This document shows, one piece after another, positions 60,985 through 64,000 of a DNA stretch of 64,000 nt. The stretch comes from Sympetrum striolatum (lineage: Eukaryota > Arthropoda > Insecta > Odonata > Libellulidae), in NCBI GenBank assembly GCA_947579665.1, contig OX388350.1, positions 1,612,001 through 1,676,000 of the forward strand. Direction: 5' to 3'. A program made the position numbers and the translations under genes. The stretch's first letter is position 1; each line of letters opens with the position of its first letter. A model generated the notes under the pieces. The model was not told the DNA's origin, ran no database searches, and saw nothing but the letters and a program-made list of their open reading frames with translations.

Positions 60985-62064
60985 GGATACAAACTTACAG
61001 CATAAACCACAAGAGAGATTGAGTTGAAATTTTTACGACATATTGGCCATAACGTGTGACCTCCAGGAAAAAGCCGACTTTGAACCTCAGTGTCATGGGT
61101 TCGATTCCAGAAGGCCCAGAAGTCGCGATTTTGTCCATAAGAATACATGGCAGGGATTTTCGAAAATTGTTTTGAGGCACTTCCCGGAAAAGCAGAGAGT
61201 TGAAACTTGAGGGATTGCTAGATGCCATGCATAGCCAACGAAAATCAGAAAGACATCATCGATTATTGTCCTTGGTTCGATGCTAGGCCGGGGCAAAATT
61301 CGGCCGTTTAAAATGCATTGCGGCGATTTTGAAGATTTTTTTTGGATCCCTTCCCGATGGCATAGAAACTTGAACTTCAACATGAGGTTAGATATCATAA
61401 ATATATCTCATAATCAAAATTTACATATTTGCTTATGGTCCTTGGTTCGATCCCAGAGGGACATATATATTCCTCAATGCCTTTCTTACGGAGATAACGG
61501 AAACAAAATTTAGGTACTTCCCGTTATGCTATCGACTTCAAACTTTGCATGATACAAAAGCATGTCTTTACAAATCAAACTATGCATTTACAGCTTAATA
61601 TATGTCCTGGGTTCGACACCAGGTGTCTCTGAAATCAGAAGTTGATCCGATTTTTAGTAATTATTTTGAAAGCTTTCCCAATAATATAGAAACATGAAAT
61701 TCGGCATATAGATAGAGTTCATAAATAACTTTCAGAAGTATGTTTAAGATTTCCAAGATTGTCCTTGGTTCGAATCCAGAGAGCCATTTACATTCGTGAA
61801 AATTAGAACGTCTTTTGAGGCAGTTGCAGGAAATATTTCTGCTTGAATTTTCACACATAGTTAGAGATGGTGATGTTCTATTGTGCTGCATAGTAAGTTC
61901 ACAGTAAAGACCCGGGTTAGATGCCAGACGATGAAATTTCAGCGAATTTTAAGAAAAATTTCAATCCTTTTTTTTTTCTTTTGAGGACCGTCCCAATATG
62001 ATGCCGATATGAAATTAGTATTGCCGAACTGCTTGCAGTATGCAAGCTACATTTTACTCGTATA
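60985..62064 (+). repeat. Block 24, six monomers
   Basis: Begins GGATACAAACTTACAGC; hairpin at 62,031-62,047. The sixth core is GGGTTAGATGCC, with TTCGA changed to TTAGA. Confidence 0.88.
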
Positions 62065-62151
62065 TCTATTATATATAGATGCTTCTCCGGATTCATTCAT
62101 ATATATAGATAGGTATATAGATAGGTATATAGATAGGTATATAGATAGATA

Positions 62152-63229
62152 GGATACAAATTCACAGCCTAAACCACAAGCGTGATTGAGTTCAAATTTT
62201 TACTGCGTATTGGCCATAACAATTGACCGCCAGAAAAATTGTGATTTTGATCCTCAGTGTCATGGGTTCGATTCCAGAGGGCCCCTAAGTCCCGATTTTT
62301 TCCGTTTAAATGCATTGCTTAGATTTTCGGGAATTTTTAAAAAATACTTCTCGGATAGGTAGAGAATCGAAACTTTAGGAGCCTTTATATATGGTCATGA
62401 TCTATCGAAATCATAAATGAGTTTTACAGAAAATAACCTGGGTTCGATGCTATGTCGGGGCAAAAATCGGCCGTTTAAAATGCATTGCGGCGATTTTGGA
62501 GATTTTTTTTTGGACCCTTTTGCGATGGCATAGAAACTTGAAATTCGGTATGAGGTTAGATATTATAATAACTTATCATAATCAAATTTTACATATTCGC
62601 TGATGGTCCTTGGTTCGATCCCAGAGGGACATTTAAATTCCTCAATGCATTTCTTACGGAGATAACGGAAACAAATTTTAGGTACTTCCCGGCATGCTAT
62701 CGACCTCAAACATTGTATGATAAAAGAGCAAGACTTAACAAATCAAACTATTAATTCACAGCTATCAATGTGTCCTGGGTTCGACACCAGGTGTCTCTGC
62801 AATCAGAAGTTGATCCGATATTTAGGAATTATTTTGAAACCTTTTCCAATGATATAGAAACTTGAAATTTGGCATATAGATTGAGATGATTAATAACTTT
62901 CAGAAACATATTTGAGATTTCCAAGATCGTCCTTGGTTCGAGTCCCGAGAGCCATTTACATTCGTGAATATTAGAGCGTCTTTTGAGGCAGTTGTAGCCA
63001 ATATTTCTGCTTGAATTTTCACACATAGTTAGAGAAGGTGATCTTCTATTGTGCCGCTTAGTAAGTTCACCAGGAAGACCTGGGTTTGATGCAAGACGCT
63101 AAAATTGAAGCGAATTTTAAAAATATTTTCAATACTTTTTTTTTTCTTTTGAGGACCGTCTCGATATGATGTCGAAATAAAATAATATTACCGATCTGCT
63201 TGCAGTATGCAAGCTACATTGCACTCGTA
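62152..63229 (+). repeat. Block 25, six monomers
   Basis: Preceded by a linker with several TAGATAGGTATA repeats (62,098-62,150). Hairpin at 63,198-63,214. The tail is changed to GCACTCGTATA. Confidence 0.88.
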
Positions 63230-63246
63230 TAATAGATAGATAGATA

Positions 63247-64000
63247 GGATACTAATTCACTGCCTAAACCACAAACGTGATTGACTTGAAATTTTTACGA
63301 CGTATTGGCCATAACGTGTAACCACCAGAAAAAATGTGATTCTGAACCTCAGTGTCATAGGTTCGATTCCAGAGGGCCTCAAAGTCCCGATTTTTCCCGT
63401 TTAAATGCATTGCTATGATTTTCAGGAATAAAAAAAAAATACTTTCCGGATAGGTAATGAATCGAAACTCAAGGAGCCTATATATATGGTTATGATCTAT
63501 CGAAAACATAAATGACTTTTACGGAAAATATACTGGGTTCGATGCTAGGTCGATGCAAAAATCGGCCTTTTGAAATACATTGAGGTTGATTTTCATTATT
63601 TTTTTTCATGCACTTATCGAAATGATAGGAAGTTCTCGCTTATATGGAAGATGTATATTAAGCATAGTTTTTTGAAAAAAATGTTGATAAGACCTTACTG
63701 TTCCTTGGTTCGATGCCCGAGCACATAAACGTTTCTCTCATAAGGAATATAAGGGAAAAGTAGGACGTCATTTGAGGCAGTTACACCTAATATTTCTGCT
63801 TGAATTTTCACACATGGTTAAGAGATGTGATCTTCTTTAGTGCTGCATAGAAAGCATTACCAGAAAGACCCGGGTTCGAAGCCAGATGGTAAATATATCC
63901 CCCATTTTAAATGCATTGAGTTAGTTTTCATTATTTATTTTGATGAATTAATCGAAATAATAGGAAAATCGTGCTTTGCTAGAAGATGTATATTAAGACT
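63247..64000 (+). repeat. Block 26, cut by the window end
   Basis: Cores near 63,362, 63,540, 63,709 and 63,877. The third and fourth monomers (TTCGATGCCCGAGCACATAA, GGGTTCGAAGCCAGATGG) show it is of the second block type, on the plus strand. The hairpin terminus would lie beyond the window. Confidence 0.87.

Larger units (their letters stand above)
35213..64000. repeat. Array of ~1.1-kb hairpin-ended blocks with B-box-like monomers
   Basis: At least 26 blocks fill the rest of the window. A full block, read with GGTTCGA on its own strand, has these parts: GGATACAAATTCACAGCC terminus; conserved TTGGCCATAACG segment; six monomers of about 150-177 bp, each with a TTCGA-centred core; then CGATCTGCTTGCAGTATGCAAGC with a perfect 7-bp-stem hairpin and the tail ACATTTTACTCGTATA. 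Linkers contain TATC or TA microsatellites and the word GAATCCGGAGAAGCATCT. Monomers are position-specific: the first has GGGTTCGATTCCAGAGGGCC, the third CCTTGGTTCGATCCCAGAG, the fourth CCTGGGTTCGACACCAGG. Two block types share their ends but differ in the middle monomers. I assign plus when GGTTCGA reads on the plus strand. The array continues past the window end. Confidence 0.93.

Noticed and set aside
35665..63509. Many recurring frames in the block array with GPSGIEPMT or LWNRTHDTE words
   Set aside because: These are the conserved monomer cores read in different frames on either strand. They are interrupted at every block and lack coding constraint, so no protein is inferred.
35213..64000. 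Possible array of real tRNA genes because of GGTTCGAATCC cores
   Set aside because: No acceptor stem, D-arm or anticodon arm can be assembled around the cores, and spacing is about 170 bp without tRNA-length units. Only the T-arm/B-box-like part is present.
35213..64000. CRISPR-like array (regularly spaced short conserved motif)
   Set aside because: The spaced parts are themselves homologous monomers, not unique spacers; the motif is too short and the setting is eukaryotic.

Overview
This window is eukaryotic, repeat-dominated DNA with no intact protein-coding gene that I can support. The transposons (a hAT element with a ZBED/FAM200-like transposase, a Tigger/pogo remnant), the AT-rich base composition and the satellite organisation suggest an animal, most likely an arthropod. 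The species cannot be fixed from the sequence. Nearly all open reading frames here are short accidents inside repeats.

Layout. Positions 1-8,507 are low-copy-looking AT-rich DNA holding small repeat remnants: a lone diverged monomer of the right-hand array (2,880-3,090), a 317-bp tandem dimer followed by a CA microsatellite (3,820-4,532), a weak inverted-repeat element (7,633-7,873) and a possible retroelement end (7,940-8,060). Positions 8,508-29,514 are about 21 kb of a T-rich satellite with monomers of about 85-92 bp, arranged in several nested higher-order repeats of about 2.1 kb. A 200-N scaffold gap follows (29,515-29,714), so physical linkage of the two halves is not proven by this sequence.

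Positions 29,715-33,181 are a complete-looking hAT element with two 431-bp inverted arms and a broken transposase that itself carries a small nested insertion. A degraded Tigger/pogo copy lies at about 34,115-34,860.

Positions 35,213-64,000 are the most unusual part. They form an array of 26 blocks of about 1.1 kb. Most blocks contain six position-specific monomers of about 170 bp. One end carries a GGATAC-type terminus next to TATC/TA microsatellites. The other carries a perfect short hairpin (GCTTGCAGTATGCAAGC) followed by a conserved tail. Almost every monomer contains a tRNA T-arm/Pol III B-box-like core (GGTTCGANNCC, or its complement). Blocks switch strand several times, always at palindromic linkers. 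Eight blocks (35,688-44,831) are duplicated in tandem with essentially no change (44,832-53,977), the only difference I found being one TA dinucleotide in a microsatellite.

The parts do not form a gene pathway. They look like heterochromatin or an accessory repeat domain built from satellite DNA and transposons. The best candidate for something undescribed is the B-box-bearing, hairpin-ended block family. It has the general plan of non-autonomous Helentron/HINE-type or pearl-type elements but is expanded into a satellite-like array. That classification is inference.
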